22,708 nucleotides of DNA from HRBIN24 sp035574155 (GTDB lineage Bacteria; Chloroflexota; Dehalococcoidia; SM23-28-2; HRBIN24): positions 1 to 22,708 of the forward strand of contig DATLZD010000026.1 in the NCBI GenBank assembly GCA_035574155.1. Reading direction: 5' to 3'. The notes below the pieces were generated by a model. The model had not been told where the DNA came from, did no database searches, and saw nothing but the letters and a program-made list of their open reading frames with translations. Position numbers and translations under genes: made by a program. The first letter of the stretch is position 1, and each line of letters begins with the position of its first letter. This document shows, one piece after another, positions 1-8,100 of this stretch.

Positions 1-393
1 CAGCATGAGGGCGATGGCCTCCGGGCAGACGGGCATGTATATGGTCAGGCGGTCGCCCTTGCCCACGCCCAGGCCGCGCAGGGCAGCGGCGAGGCGCTCC
101 ACCTCTCTCCGCAACTGGGCGTAGGTGAACACCTGCCGCTCCCCCCGCTCGTTGAGGTAGACCAGGGCCGCGTGGCCGCCGCGGCCCCGCTGGACGTGGT
201 AGTCCAGGCAGTTATAGGCCAGGTTGGTCTGGCCGCCCACGAACCAGCGGAAGGTGGGGGGCTGCCAGAGGAAAGGCTCCTCCCACTTGCGGAACCAGTG
301 CAGCTCCTCGGCGGCGCGGGCCCAGAAGGCGCCCGGGTCGCGTCTCGCCTCTTCCTGCATACGGCGCACGATGGGACTCACCAGCTCGGCCAC
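1..393 (-). CDS. Acetyl/acyl-CoA synthetase (AMP-forming) paralogue, N-terminal part, cut by window edge
   Basis: The first 131 codons of a second AMP-dependent acyl-CoA synthetase; the rest lies beyond position 1. The translation carries the acetyl-CoA synthetase N-terminal signature: FWARAAEELHWF, then RWFVGGQTNLAYNCLD, then KGDRLTIYMPVCPEA, each aligning with the same blocks of the full gene upstream. The start is a GTG at 393 with an ideal AGGAGG ribosome site six bases before it. An in-frame ATG at 360 would give a shorter product with no such site. The gene begins 53 bases after the stop of the full acs gene on the same strand, so the two are probably co-transcribed. It is clearly a paralogue rather than a copy, since many residues differ. 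Substrate cannot be told because the acyl-pocket residues are outside the window. The family makes acyl-CoA from acid, ATP and CoA in the cytoplasm. Confidence 0.9.
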   Translation of the reverse strand, partial: MAELVSPIVRRMQEEARRDPGAFWARAAEELHWFRKWEEPFLWQPPTFRWFVGGQTNLAYNCLDYHVQRGRGGHAALVYLNERGERQVFTYAQLRREVERLAAALRGLGVGKGDRLTIYMPVCPEAIALML

Positions 394-399
394 GGCTCC

Positions 400-405
400 C
401 CTCCT
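400..405 (-). promoter_or_regulatory. Shine-Dalgarno site of the partial acs paralogue
   Basis: AGGAGG on the minus strand, six bases before the GTG at 393. It decides the start codon of the truncated synthetase gene over the in-frame ATG at 360. Confidence 0.75.
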
Positions 406-446
406 GCCAGCGGTGCGACGGCGGGCGGAAGGCCCCCCTGCCCGCC

Positions 447-2411
447 CTAGCCCTCCATGTGCTCGTATTGCTCTCTCAGGGCCTGGACCACGGCCGGGTC
501 CTGCAGGGTAGTGGTGTCGCCCAGGGCACGGCCCTCGGCGATGTCCCTGAGCAGGCGTCGCATGATCTTGCCCGAGCGGGTCTTGGGCAGCTCGGCAGCG
601 AAGACGATGCGGTCGGGCCGGGCGATGGCGCCGATCTTCCTGGCCACGTGCTCCCGCAGCTCCTGTTCCAGGGCCCGGTCGCGGTCGGTGCCCTCCTTGA
701 CGGTGACGAAGGCCCAGAGGGCCTGGCCCTTCACCTCGTCGGAGCGGCCGATGACGGCGGCCTCGGCTACGGCCGGGTGGTCCACCAGGGCGCTTTCCAC
801 CTCCATGGTGCCGATGCGGTGGCCGGCCACGTTCACCACGTCGTCGATGCGGCCCACCACCCAGAAGTAGCCGTCCTCGTCGCGCTTGGCCCCATCGCCG
901 GTGAAGTAGATGCCCGGGTAGCGGCTCCAGTACTGCTGGACGTAGCGGTCGGGGTCACCGTAGATGGTGCGCATCATGGCCGGCCAGGGACGGGTCAGCA
1001 CCAGGTAGCCGCCAGCGCCGGCCGGCACCGGGTTGCCCTGGTCGTCCACCACCTCGGCAGCCACTCCGGGGAAGGGGCGAGTGGCCGAGCCAGGCTTGCA
1101 GACCGTGATGCCCGGCAGGGGCGTGATCATGATCATGCCCGTCTCCGTCTGCCACCAGGTGTCCACCACCGGGCAGCGGCCGCCGCCGATGTTGCGCCAG
1201 TACCAGACCCACGCCTCTGGGTTGATGGGTTCACCCACGCTGCCCAGCAGCCTCAGGGACGACAGGTCGTGACGGGCGGGCCACTCCTCCCCCCAACGCA
1301 TGAAGGTGCGGATGGCGGTGGGGGCGGTGTAGAGGATGTTCACCCCGTGGCGCTCCACGATGGCCCACCAGCGGTCCCGCTCCGGCCAGTCGGGGGAACC
1401 CTCATACATGAGGGTGGTGGCGCCGCAGAGGAGGGGGCCGTAGACCACGTAGCTGTGGCCCGTCACCCAGCCGATGTCGGCGGTGCACCAGTAGGTGTCC
1501 TCCTCCTTCAGGTCGAACACCCACTTGGTGGTGGCGTAGATTCCCACCATGTAGCCGCCGGTGGTGTGCACCACCCCCTTGGGCTTGCCGGTGGTGCCGG
1601 AGGTGTAGAGGATATAGAGCATGTCCTCGGCGTCCACCTCCTCGGCCGGGCAGTCCAGGGGGGCCTGGGCCATCAGCTCGTGCCACCAGAGGTCGCGGCC
1701 GGGCGTCATGGGGACCTGGGCCTGCTCGTAGCAGCCCCGGTGGTAGACGACCACGTGTTCAATAGTCGGACAGTCCCGCAGCGCCTCGTCGGCGTTGCGC
1801 TTCAGGGGGACGATGTTGCCCCTCCTCCAGCCGCCGTCGGCCGTCACCAGGACCTTGGCCTGGGCGTCCTGGATGCGGTCGCGCAGGGCCTCGGAGGAGA
1901 AACCACCGAAGACTACGCTGTGCACGGCGCCGATGCGGGCGCAGGCGAGCATGGCCACCGCCGCCTCGGGCACTAGGGGCATGTAGATGGTGACCCGGTC
2001 GCCCTTTCTCACCCCCAGGGTCTTGAGGACGTTGGCGAACTTGCAGACCTGTCGGTAGAGCTCCCAGTAGGTGAGGATGCGCACGTCGCCTGGCTCTCCC
2101 TCCCAGACGATGGCCGCCTTGTTCCTGCGGGCGCCCGTCAGATGGCGGTCCAGGCAGTTGTAGGCCAGGTTGGTCTTGCCGCCCACGAACCATTTGGCCC
2201 AGGGGGGGTCCCACTCCAGCACCTGTTGCCACCTCTGGAACCAGTGGAGCTCCTCGGCCCAGCGGGACCAGAAGGCGAGGGGGTCCCGCTCTGCCTCCTC
2301 GTAAACGCCCGGGTCCTGGACGTTGGCCCGCCTGCGGAACTCCTCCGGCGGCGGGAAGGTCCTGCCTTCCTTGAGGAGGGCCTCGATGGGCGCCTGCACC
2401 TTCTCGACCAT
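447..2411 (-). CDS. acs: Acetyl-coenzyme A synthetase
   Basis: A complete 654-residue AMP-forming acetyl-CoA synthetase, the usual length for Acs. It activates acetate with ATP to acetyl-AMP and then acetyl-CoA in the cytoplasm. Visible motifs are the N-terminal ACAS block (FWSRWAEELHWF, near 48-58), the phosphate-binding YTSGTTGKPKG (269-279), the substrate-pocket segment DTWWQTETG (417-425), whose second Trp is the residue that restricts Acs to short acids, the hinge/adenylate block YFTGDGAKRDEDGYFWVVGR (502-521), and SGKIMRR near the C-terminus. Lys615 in that last motif is the lysine known in Acs to be inactivated by acetylation. The start ATG follows a purine-rich AAGGAAGGGG. A -35/-10 pair lies about 40-75 bases upstream. 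A second synthetase gene follows directly. Acetate is the likely substrate, though propionate cannot be excluded from sequence alone. Confidence 0.95.
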   Translation of the reverse strand: MVEKVQAPIEALLKEGRTFPPPEEFRRRANVQDPGVYEEAERDPLAFWSRWAEELHWFQRWQQVLEWDPPWAKWFVGGKTNLAYNCLDRHLTGARRNKAAIVWEGEPGDVRILTYWELYRQVCKFANVLKTLGVRKGDRVTIYMPLVPEAAVAMLACARIGAVHSVVFGGFSSEALRDRIQDAQAKVLVTADGGWRRGNIVPLKRNADEALRDCPTIEHVVVYHRGCYEQAQVPMTPGRDLWWHELMAQAPLDCPAEEVDAEDMLYILYTSGTTGKPKGVVHTTGGYMVGIYATTKWVFDLKEEDTYWCTADIGWVTGHSYVVYGPLLCGATTLMYEGSPDWPERDRWWAIVERHGVNILYTAPTAIRTFMRWGEEWPARHDLSSLRLLGSVGEPINPEAWVWYWRNIGGGRCPVVDTWWQTETGMIMITPLPGITVCKPGSATRPFPGVAAEVVDDQGNPVPAGAGGYLVLTRPWPAMMRTIYGDPDRYVQQYWSRYPGIYFTGDGAKRDEDGYFWVVGRIDDVVNVAGHRIGTMEVESALVDHPAVAEAAVIGRSDEVKGQALWAFVTVKEGTDRDRALEQELREHVARKIGAIARPDRIVFAAELPKTRSGKIMRRLLRDIAEGRALGDTTTLQDPAVVQALREQYEHMEG

Positions 2412-2456
2412 GCTCTACCCCTTCCTTACAAGGCGTTTTTGGTTATGAGCACCATA

Positions 2457-2486
2457 AGGATATTGAGGGGCCAGGAGGGGAGTCAA
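2457..2486 (-). promoter_or_regulatory. Probable sigma-70-type promoter of acs
   Basis: On the minus strand TTGACT (2486-2481) is followed after 18 bases by TATCCT (2462-2457), five and four matches to the consensus hexamers. The predicted transcript start is near 2450, giving a leader of about 39 bases before the acs ATG. The rest of the 127-base gap between acs and the tRNA gene shows nothing else clear. Confidence 0.5.
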
Positions 2487-2538
2487 CCGCAGGCTTGGGC
2501 GCGCGGAGGCGGAGTGTAGGTTGGGCACATCGGGGGGC

Positions 2539-2615
2539 TGGTCGGGGCGGCCGGATTTGAACCGGCGACCTCCACAACCCCATTGTGGTGCGCTACCAGG
2601 CTGCGCTACGCCCCG
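2539..2615 (-). tRNA. tRNA-Pro (anticodon GGG), CCA encoded
   Basis: A full cloverleaf can be drawn on the minus strand. The acceptor stem is CGGGGCG/CGCCCCG (2615-2609 with 2549-2543), the D arm contains AGCGCAGCCTGGTAGCGCA, and the anticodon stem is CCACA/TGTGG around the loop ATGGGGT. The T arm is GCCGG-TTCAAAT-CCGGC, followed by discriminator A and an encoded CCA (2541-2539). The anticodon GGG reads CCC/CCU proline codons. The body strongly resembles the common bacterial tRNA-Pro. The gene sits 13 bases downstream of the DUF429 gene and 127 bases upstream of acs, all on one strand, so it may be processed from a longer transcript. Confidence 0.95.
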
Positions 2616-2628
2616 ACCCAGTCCCATG

Positions 2629-3267
2629 CTAGCACAGGGCCCTCTGCCCAGCAATGGTCGGCACCACTATGACCCCCTCGTCGGGATCTCCCAGGGCCTC
2701 GGCCTGGCCGCGCCACCACAAGAAGGCCGTGTAGGCGGCCAGCAGGGCATCCAGGGCGTCGTGGCCCAGCAACGCCTCCTCGGGGTCGGGCAGGCCGGCC
2801 ACCAGCCGCGCTAGGCCCGCCTGGGTCCAGGCCCGCCCCAGGCGCGTGCCCTTGGCGGCCGGCGGCCTGCCCAGGAGCCGCACCCTGGTCGCGTGGGGAT
2901 AGACCTCCACGACCGTCCACCCTCGGGACTCCAGCTCCTGCCTCAGGGCCAAGGCCCACTCCACCAGGGGCCGCAGGATGCTCCGCTTGGTGGTCCAGAA
3001 CAGGCCCAGGGGGGCTAGGGCCAGCTCCGCCCGACGGCGGGCGGTGGGTGGGGCCGTGCAACGACCACAGGTGCAGGGCCAGTCCAGGCAGCCCCACCCC
3101 TGCGGCAGGGAGAGGGGGGCGTCCACCGCCACCACCAGGGGGCGGACGCGCTCCACCAGCGCCGGCACGTCGGCCGTTGGCCCCAGTTCTAGCAGCCGGG
3201 GCTGCCGGTCCAAAAGGGCATAGGTGGAAGGGCGGCCGGGAAAGGAAGGGTCCAGTCCCAGGAACAT
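2629..3267 (-). CDS. DUF429 family protein (predicted RNase H-like fold)
   Basis: A 212-residue protein that looks like the DUF429 family: an N-terminal LGLDPS strand with an Asp (residue 6), VVAVDAPLSLP (46-54), an EVYPHAT block (121-127) and a late HDALDALLAAYTA helix (169-181). These acidic positions match the pattern expected of an RNase H-like fold, for which nuclease activity has been proposed but not settled. An unusual cluster CLDWPCTCGRC (60-70) holds four cysteines and may bind a metal. The ATG lies two bases after the stop of the serine hydrolase gene, so translation is probably coupled. The tRNA-Pro gene follows after 13 bases. Function is unknown; the family call rests on motif resemblance only. 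Confidence 0.7.
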   Translation of the reverse strand: MFLGLDPSFPGRPSTYALLDRQPRLLELGPTADVPALVERVRPLVVAVDAPLSLPQGWGCLDWPCTCGRCTAPPTARRRAELALAPLGLFWTTKRSILRPLVEWALALRQELESRGWTVVEVYPHATRVRLLGRPPAAKGTRLGRAWTQAGLARLVAGLPDPEEALLGHDALDALLAAYTAFLWWRGQAEALGDPDEGVIVVPTIAGQRALC

Positions 3268-3269
3268 GG

Positions 3270-4157
3270 CTAAGGCGTGGCGAACGCTTGGTAGGCTAGC
3301 AACGATAGCTCCGCCCCCAAATCGTATGCCGCTCCGTGGTCAGCGCTCCCCTGCGACAGGAAAACCACCACGTAAGGGTCCCCCTGGGGCGGGAAGACGA
3401 TGCCCACGTCGTGGAGCACGCTGGGGTAGCGGTCGTCGGGGGGAATCACGCCCGTCTTGTGGGCCACGCGCACTCCCTCCGGGAGGTAGCGCACCAGGAT
3501 GAGTTGGTCGGCCTCCAGGAGAGGGGTCATGAGGGACAGGGCCACGTCCCGCATCCGCTGTTCGCGGAACACGTCGCCCCGGTAGAGGGCCAGCAGGGCC
3601 CGGGCCAGGTCGTGGGCGGTAACGTAGTTCTCGGTGGCGTCGCCGTAGGTCTCGGCCACGCCCGGCCAAAGGTTGTAGGAGCTGTCGGTGAGGCCCAGGG
3701 AGTGCATCAGCTCGTTGATGCGGGACAGCCCCACCAGGTTGGTGAGGCGGGCGTTGGCGTCGTTGTCGCTGTAGGACATGAGCAGCTCCAGGTCCTGCCA
3801 GACGTCGTCCAACGCATAGAGGCCGTCCTCCACGTCCCGCAGGACCGCCATCATGGTGAAGAGCTTGATGACGCTGGCGGCGATGAAGGGCTCGTCCCAG
3901 TTGATGGCCACCCCCTGGCCGCTGGCGGCGTCGAGGGCCACAAAGGCCACCTGGCCGGGGTAGTCGGCCAGCAGCCCTTGGGCCTGCTGGGACAGCTCCT
4001 GCAGGCGCTCGGCGGGGACGGGGGCCTCCTCGCCGCCCGGCGTGGGGCTGGCCTCCTGTGGCCCCTCCTGCAGGGGAGCGAACAGGAGGTCGGCGCCGCC
4101 GGCGCAGGCCGTGGCCCCGAGGGCCACCAGCGCCAGCAACCACCAGTGGACGCGCAA
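3270..4157 (-). CDS. Serine hydrolase of the class A beta-lactamase/penicillin-binding fold, probable lipoprotein
   Basis: The protein has the three motifs of the beta-lactamase/transpeptidase fold in order: S-V-I-K (catalytic Ser and Lys), S-D-N, and K-T-G (residues 106-109, 141-143 and 245-247 when counted from a possible upstream ATG at 4190). I place the start at the TTG at 4157. It has GGGAGAGG five bases upstream and gives a compact signal sequence (RVHWWLLALVALGATAC) ending in a lipobox-like cysteine. The ATG at 4190 has no ribosome site and would add 11 odd residues. I see no clear Glu166/ExxLN omega-loop motif between SDN and KTG, so true beta-lactamase activity is doubtful. It may instead be a D,D-peptidase-like or regulatory wall enzyme outside the membrane. 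A membrane-protein gene lies upstream, and the DUF429 gene follows after two bases. Confidence 0.75.
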   Translation of the reverse strand: MRVHWWLLALVALGATACAGGADLLFAPLQEGPQEASPTPGGEEAPVPAERLQELSQQAQGLLADYPGQVAFVALDAASGQGVAINWDEPFIAASVIKLFTMMAVLRDVEDGLYALDDVWQDLELLMSYSDNDANARLTNLVGLSRINELMHSLGLTDSSYNLWPGVAETYGDATENYVTAHDLARALLALYRGDVFREQRMRDVALSLMTPLLEADQLILVRYLPEGVRVAHKTGVIPPDDRYPSVLHDVGIVFPPQGDPYVVVFLSQGSADHGAAYDLGAELSLLAYQAFATP

Positions 4158-4162
4158 GGCAC

Positions 4163-4170
4163 CCTCTCCC
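4163..4170 (-). promoter_or_regulatory. Ribosome site supporting the TTG start of the serine hydrolase
   Basis: GGGAGAGG on the minus strand, five bases before the TTG at 4157. No comparable site precedes the upstream in-frame ATG at 4190, so this site decides the start. Confidence 0.5.
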
Positions 4171-4231
4171 AACGGTGCTCGGGAGGCCATTGTATTCTAC
4201 AGGGCGGGGGATTAAGGGACGATTGGAGCAG

Positions 4232-5062
4232 TCACACCAGGCGGTGGGCCACCACTACCGCCGCCATCCCCAGGGAGGCGATGCCGCCGAACTCGGTGGC
4301 GGTGCGCAGGTTCAACCGTTCCCCGAGGTACTGGTGCAGCAGTCCCGTCACCAAGTAGAAGGCCAGCAGCAGGAAAACGGCGGCGGCGTTGTTCTCCAGG
4401 GGCAGGAAGTGGGTGCCCCAGGCCGCCTGGGCCACCAGCGCTCCCACCACCAGGGCATAGAGCAGGGTGCGGGGTGCCTCTAGGGCCTCTTCTCGCAGCA
4501 CGTCCACCGCCAGCAGCAGGGACACCACCCCCACCGCTGCTGTCCGCACCAGCAGGTGCAGGTCCAGGTCCTGACGGTAGAGGGTGGCAAAGAACAGGAA
4601 GGCCGTTAGGTAAGTGGCCATGTTGAGGAGGACGCGGGCGGTGTGGTAGCCCTCGTCCGACTGGTCGGCGCTAACGTATTCGGCGTGCACCAGCAGGGCG
4701 AAGGGCAGAGACATGGCCAGGGCCGCCGGCACGGACCAGTACCCAGCCACGACGCTCTCCAAAAAGATGGCGGAGGCGACAGCGTAGGTCACCGGCAGGA
4801 AGAGGTGCAGGGCGGTATCGTCCAGGCGGCGGAAAGAAGCGTGGGGATGGGCGCGGACTATGCCGTCCGTTCCCAGCGCGGCTACCAGGGCGAGCAGGAG
4901 AAGGAGCCAGACCTGGGTGGGCTCTATGGTCAGGTAGGCCAGTAGCCCCAGGCCGTAGGCGCCGGCCAGGAGGAAGACCCGCGCCCGATGCTCGCTGTGC
5001 CCCTCCTTACTACCGCCACCGCCCCTCCCTCCCCGATAGGGGGCCTCCGTGACGGCCTTCAC
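4232..5062 (-). CDS. Uncharacterised multi-pass membrane protein
   Basis: A 276-residue protein with a short Gly/Arg-rich N-terminus followed by about seven or eight hydrophobic segments, for example VFLLAGAYGLGLLAYLTI, VWLLLLLALVAALG, LFLPVTYAVASAIFLESVVA, LLNMATYLTAFLFFATL, TAAVGVVSLLLAVDVL, LLYALVVGALVAQAAW and AAAVFLLLAFYLVTGLL. No catalytic or transport motif is recognisable. It resembles uncharacterised membrane proteins annotated in Chloroflexota genomes, but I cannot name the family with confidence. The start is a GTG at 5062 with no ribosome site. A promoter whose predicted transcript start falls only two or three bases before this GTG suggests a leaderless message. The serine hydrolase gene follows on the same strand after about 74 bases and may be part of the same unit. 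Function unknown. Confidence 0.75.
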   Translation of the reverse strand: MKAVTEAPYRGGRGGGGSKEGHSEHRARVFLLAGAYGLGLLAYLTIEPTQVWLLLLLALVAALGTDGIVRAHPHASFRRLDDTALHLFLPVTYAVASAIFLESVVAGYWSVPAALAMSLPFALLVHAEYVSADQSDEGYHTARVLLNMATYLTAFLFFATLYRQDLDLHLLVRTAAVGVVSLLLAVDVLREEALEAPRTLLYALVVGALVAQAAWGTHFLPLENNAAAVFLLLAFYLVTGLLHQYLGERLNLRTATEFGGIASLGMAAVVVAHRLV

Positions 5063-5070
5063 GACGGCCC

Positions 5071-5099
5071 ATGTTAGGGGACATGCTCGAACGTGTCAA
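5071..5099 (-). promoter_or_regulatory. Promoter of the membrane-protein gene, probably leaderless
   Basis: A perfect TTGACA (5099-5094) is followed after 17 bases by TAACAT (5076-5071) on the minus strand. The transcript should begin near 5064, next to the GTG start at 5062, leaving essentially no leader. Confidence 0.6.
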
Positions 5100-5113
5100 C
5101 CCAGAAAGTTGAA

Positions 5114-5126
5114 GCTCCAACGGAGC
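5114..5126 (-). terminator. Small hairpin after mfd, weak terminator candidate
   Basis: A five-base-pair stem with a three-base loop (GCTCC-GTT-GGAGC) lies 21 bases past the mfd stop and is followed by TTCAACTTT on the minus strand. The stem is short and the T-rich tail imperfect, so this is only a candidate. It would separate mfd from the promoter at 5071-5099. Confidence 0.25.
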
Positions 5127-5146
5127 GCAATCAGGGGAAGGTTAGA

Positions 5147-8100
5147 CTATTTCCCCATTTTTTCCCCACATGCCTCGTCAGCGCTGATAATCCCCTCCAG
5201 GACCTCCCGCAGCAGCTTGCGCCAGCCGTCCCCTAGTGCCACGGGGTCCAGGCGCAGGGAGGTGGGGCCGGCCTCTGCGCCCCGTGGCAAGGGACGCGGC
5301 AGGGCCGCTGCCGGCAGCCGCCGTCCCTCGGCCATGCGCACCACCAGCGCCCCACCCTCCACCGCCAGGGAGCGGACGCCGGCCCGCCGTGCCAGGGACC
5401 GCAGGCGGGCCACCTCCAGCAGTCCCTCGGCTGGTGGCGGCAGGGGGCCGAAGCGGTCTCGCAACTCTCCGGCCACCTCGTCGACGGCCTCCGGGGAAGG
5501 GGCCTCGGCCAGCCGCTGGTAGAGGGCCAGGCGTTGGTTCAGGTCGGGCACGTAGCTCTCGGGCAGGTAGCCGCTGATGGGCAGGTCGACAATGATCTCG
5601 GGCCCCTCCCGGGGTGGTGGTGGCACCTCCCCGCGCATGGCGGCCCGCAGGCGGCGGGCCGCTTCGGCCAGCAGGCGCGAGTAGAGATCCAGCCCTACCG
5701 CTGCCATGTGGCCGCTCTGCTCTGGCCCCAGCAAATTGCCGGCCCCGCGTATCTCCAGGTCGCGCAGGGCGATCTGGAAGCCGGCCCCCAGCTCGGTGGC
5801 CTCGAAGATGGCCTGCAGCCGCCGCTTGGCCGCCTCCGATAGCTGGCTCCGGGGGTCGTAGAGCAGGTAGGCGTAGGCGCGGTGGGCGCCTCGGCCTACC
5901 CGCCCCCGCAGCTGATAGAGCTGGGCCAGACCCAGCCGGTCGGCATCCTCGATGACGATGGTATTGACGTTGGGGATGTCCAGACCCGACTCGATGATGG
6001 TGGTGCAGACCAGCACGTCGATGCGCCCGGCCACGAACTCCTCCATCACCAGGGCCAGCTCCTCCTCGTCCATCTGGCCGTGGGCGATGGCGATACGGGC
6101 CTCGGGCACCAGCTCCTGGACCCGTCGCGCCGCCTCCCCGATGCTCTGGACCCGGTTGTGGACATAGAAGACCTGCCCACCCCGCGCCAGCTCGCGGCGT
6201 ATGGCCTCCCGCACCAGCCGTCCATCGTATTCGGCCACGTAGGTCTTGATGGGCAGACGGGACTCGGGTGGGGTCTCCAGCAGGGACATGTCCCGCACGC
6301 CCCCTAGGGCCATGTAGAGGGTGCGGGGGATGGGCGTGGCCGACAGGGTGAGGACGTCCACCTCCCGCCGGAGCCGCTTCAGGTGCTCCTTATGGGCCAC
6401 GCCGAAGCGCTGCTCCTCGTCGATGATCACCAGCCCCAGGTCCTTGAAGCGCACATCGCGCTGCAGCAGGCGGTGGGTCCCGATGACGATGTCCAGGCTG
6501 CCGTTCGCCAGGGCCTTCACCACCTCCCGCTGCTCCCTCTCCGACAGGAAACGGGAGAGGAGGCCTACCCGTACCGGGAAGGGGGCCAGACGGCGGCGGA
6601 AGGTCTCGTAGTGCTGCTGGGCCAGGACGGTGGTGGGCACCAGGACCGCCACCTGTTTGCCGTCCATGGCCGCCTTGAAGGCCGCCCGCAGGGCGATCTC
6701 CGTCTTGCCATAGCCCACGTCGCCGCAGATGAGGCGGTCCATGGGCCGCGGCGATTCCATGTCCCGCTTGACCTCGGCGATGGCGGCCAGCTGGTCAGGC
6801 GTCTCCAGATAGGGAAAGGAGGCCTCCAGCTCCAGCTGCCAAGGGGTGTCGGGTGGGAAGGGGTGGCCTGGGAACACCTCCCGGGCGGCGTAGATGGTCA
6901 CCAGCTCACGGGCCAGGTCGGCCACGGCCTGCCGGACCCGCTGTTTCGTCCTCTGCCATTCGCCGGAGCCGAGGCGGGTCAGACGTGGCTCGTGGTCGCT
7001 GGGGCCCAGGTAGCGGGCCACCCGGTCCATCTGGTCCACCGGCACCAACAGGCGGTCACCCTCGGCATACTCCAGCTCCAGGTATTCCCGCTCGACGCCG
7101 TCCAGACTGGAGCGCACCAGGCCGCGGAAGCGTCCGATGCCGTGGTCGGCATGGACCACGTAGTCCCCGGGCGACAGCTCCGACAGGAAGACCTGGGCCG
7201 TCAGGTAGCGGCGGGGCTGCGGTCTGCGCTCCTTGCTGGTGCCGAAGACCTCCCGGTCGCTCAGGAGCAAGAGGCGGGCATCCCCCTCTTCCAGGCGCCA
7301 GCCGCCTGCCAGGGAGCCGTGGACTATCTTTACCCCCTCCGTGGGGCCCTGTTCCGCCAGCATCTCCGATAGCCTCGGGGCCTGGTGGGAGACGATCACC
7401 ACCCGGGTGCCCCTTTGCGACTCCCTGGTGGCCTCCACCAGCAGCCGTCGCAGCTGTCCGCCGAAGCCCTGGGCTGGGGCGAAGGGCAGGCGCAGGGTGT
7501 CCTCTCCCTCCTCCCCGCTGGCCCAGCGCGACAGCCACAGGAGCTTAGGCACCGCCTCCAGGGCCGTCAGCATCTCGGAGGAGGGCAGATGGGGCAGGGG
7601 CAGGCCCCTGGGCAGCTCCCCCCGCTGCTCCATCTCTGAGCGGGCGGCCAAGGACTGCGCCTCCAGCTCCCGCAGGGAGGCCTGCAGCTCCGACCGCTCG
7701 TCGACCACCACCAGGCTATCGCCCGGCAGGTGCTGCAGCAGGGTGCCACAGGCGAAGAAGGGGACCCAGAAGTGGTCGGCATGGCCAGAGCCGGACTGGG
7801 CCAGTTCCTCCAGCTCGCGGCCGAGACGGACCTGGGCCTCCGCAGGGAGGGAGGAGAGGTCCAGGGCCTCGGTCCAGGGGGGCCACGGACGGCGGAAGCT
7901 GGCCTCTCGGGCCGGCCCCAGCTCCGCCTCGGCTACGGGCCCCAGAGAGCGCTGCGTCTCGGGGTCGAAGCGGCGCAGGCTCTCGATGCGGTTGCCCCAC
8001 AGCTCGATGCGGAGGGGTAGGTCCTGGCCGGGGGGGAAGACGTCGATGATGCCGCCGCGGCGGGCCACGTGCCCAGGCCTCTCGGCCGCTGGCTCCAGGG

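Noticed and set aside
459..1976. Plus-strand open frame (505 codons) opposite acs
   Set aside because: Antisense to a complete Acs with all catalytic motifs; no recognisable domain in the shadow.
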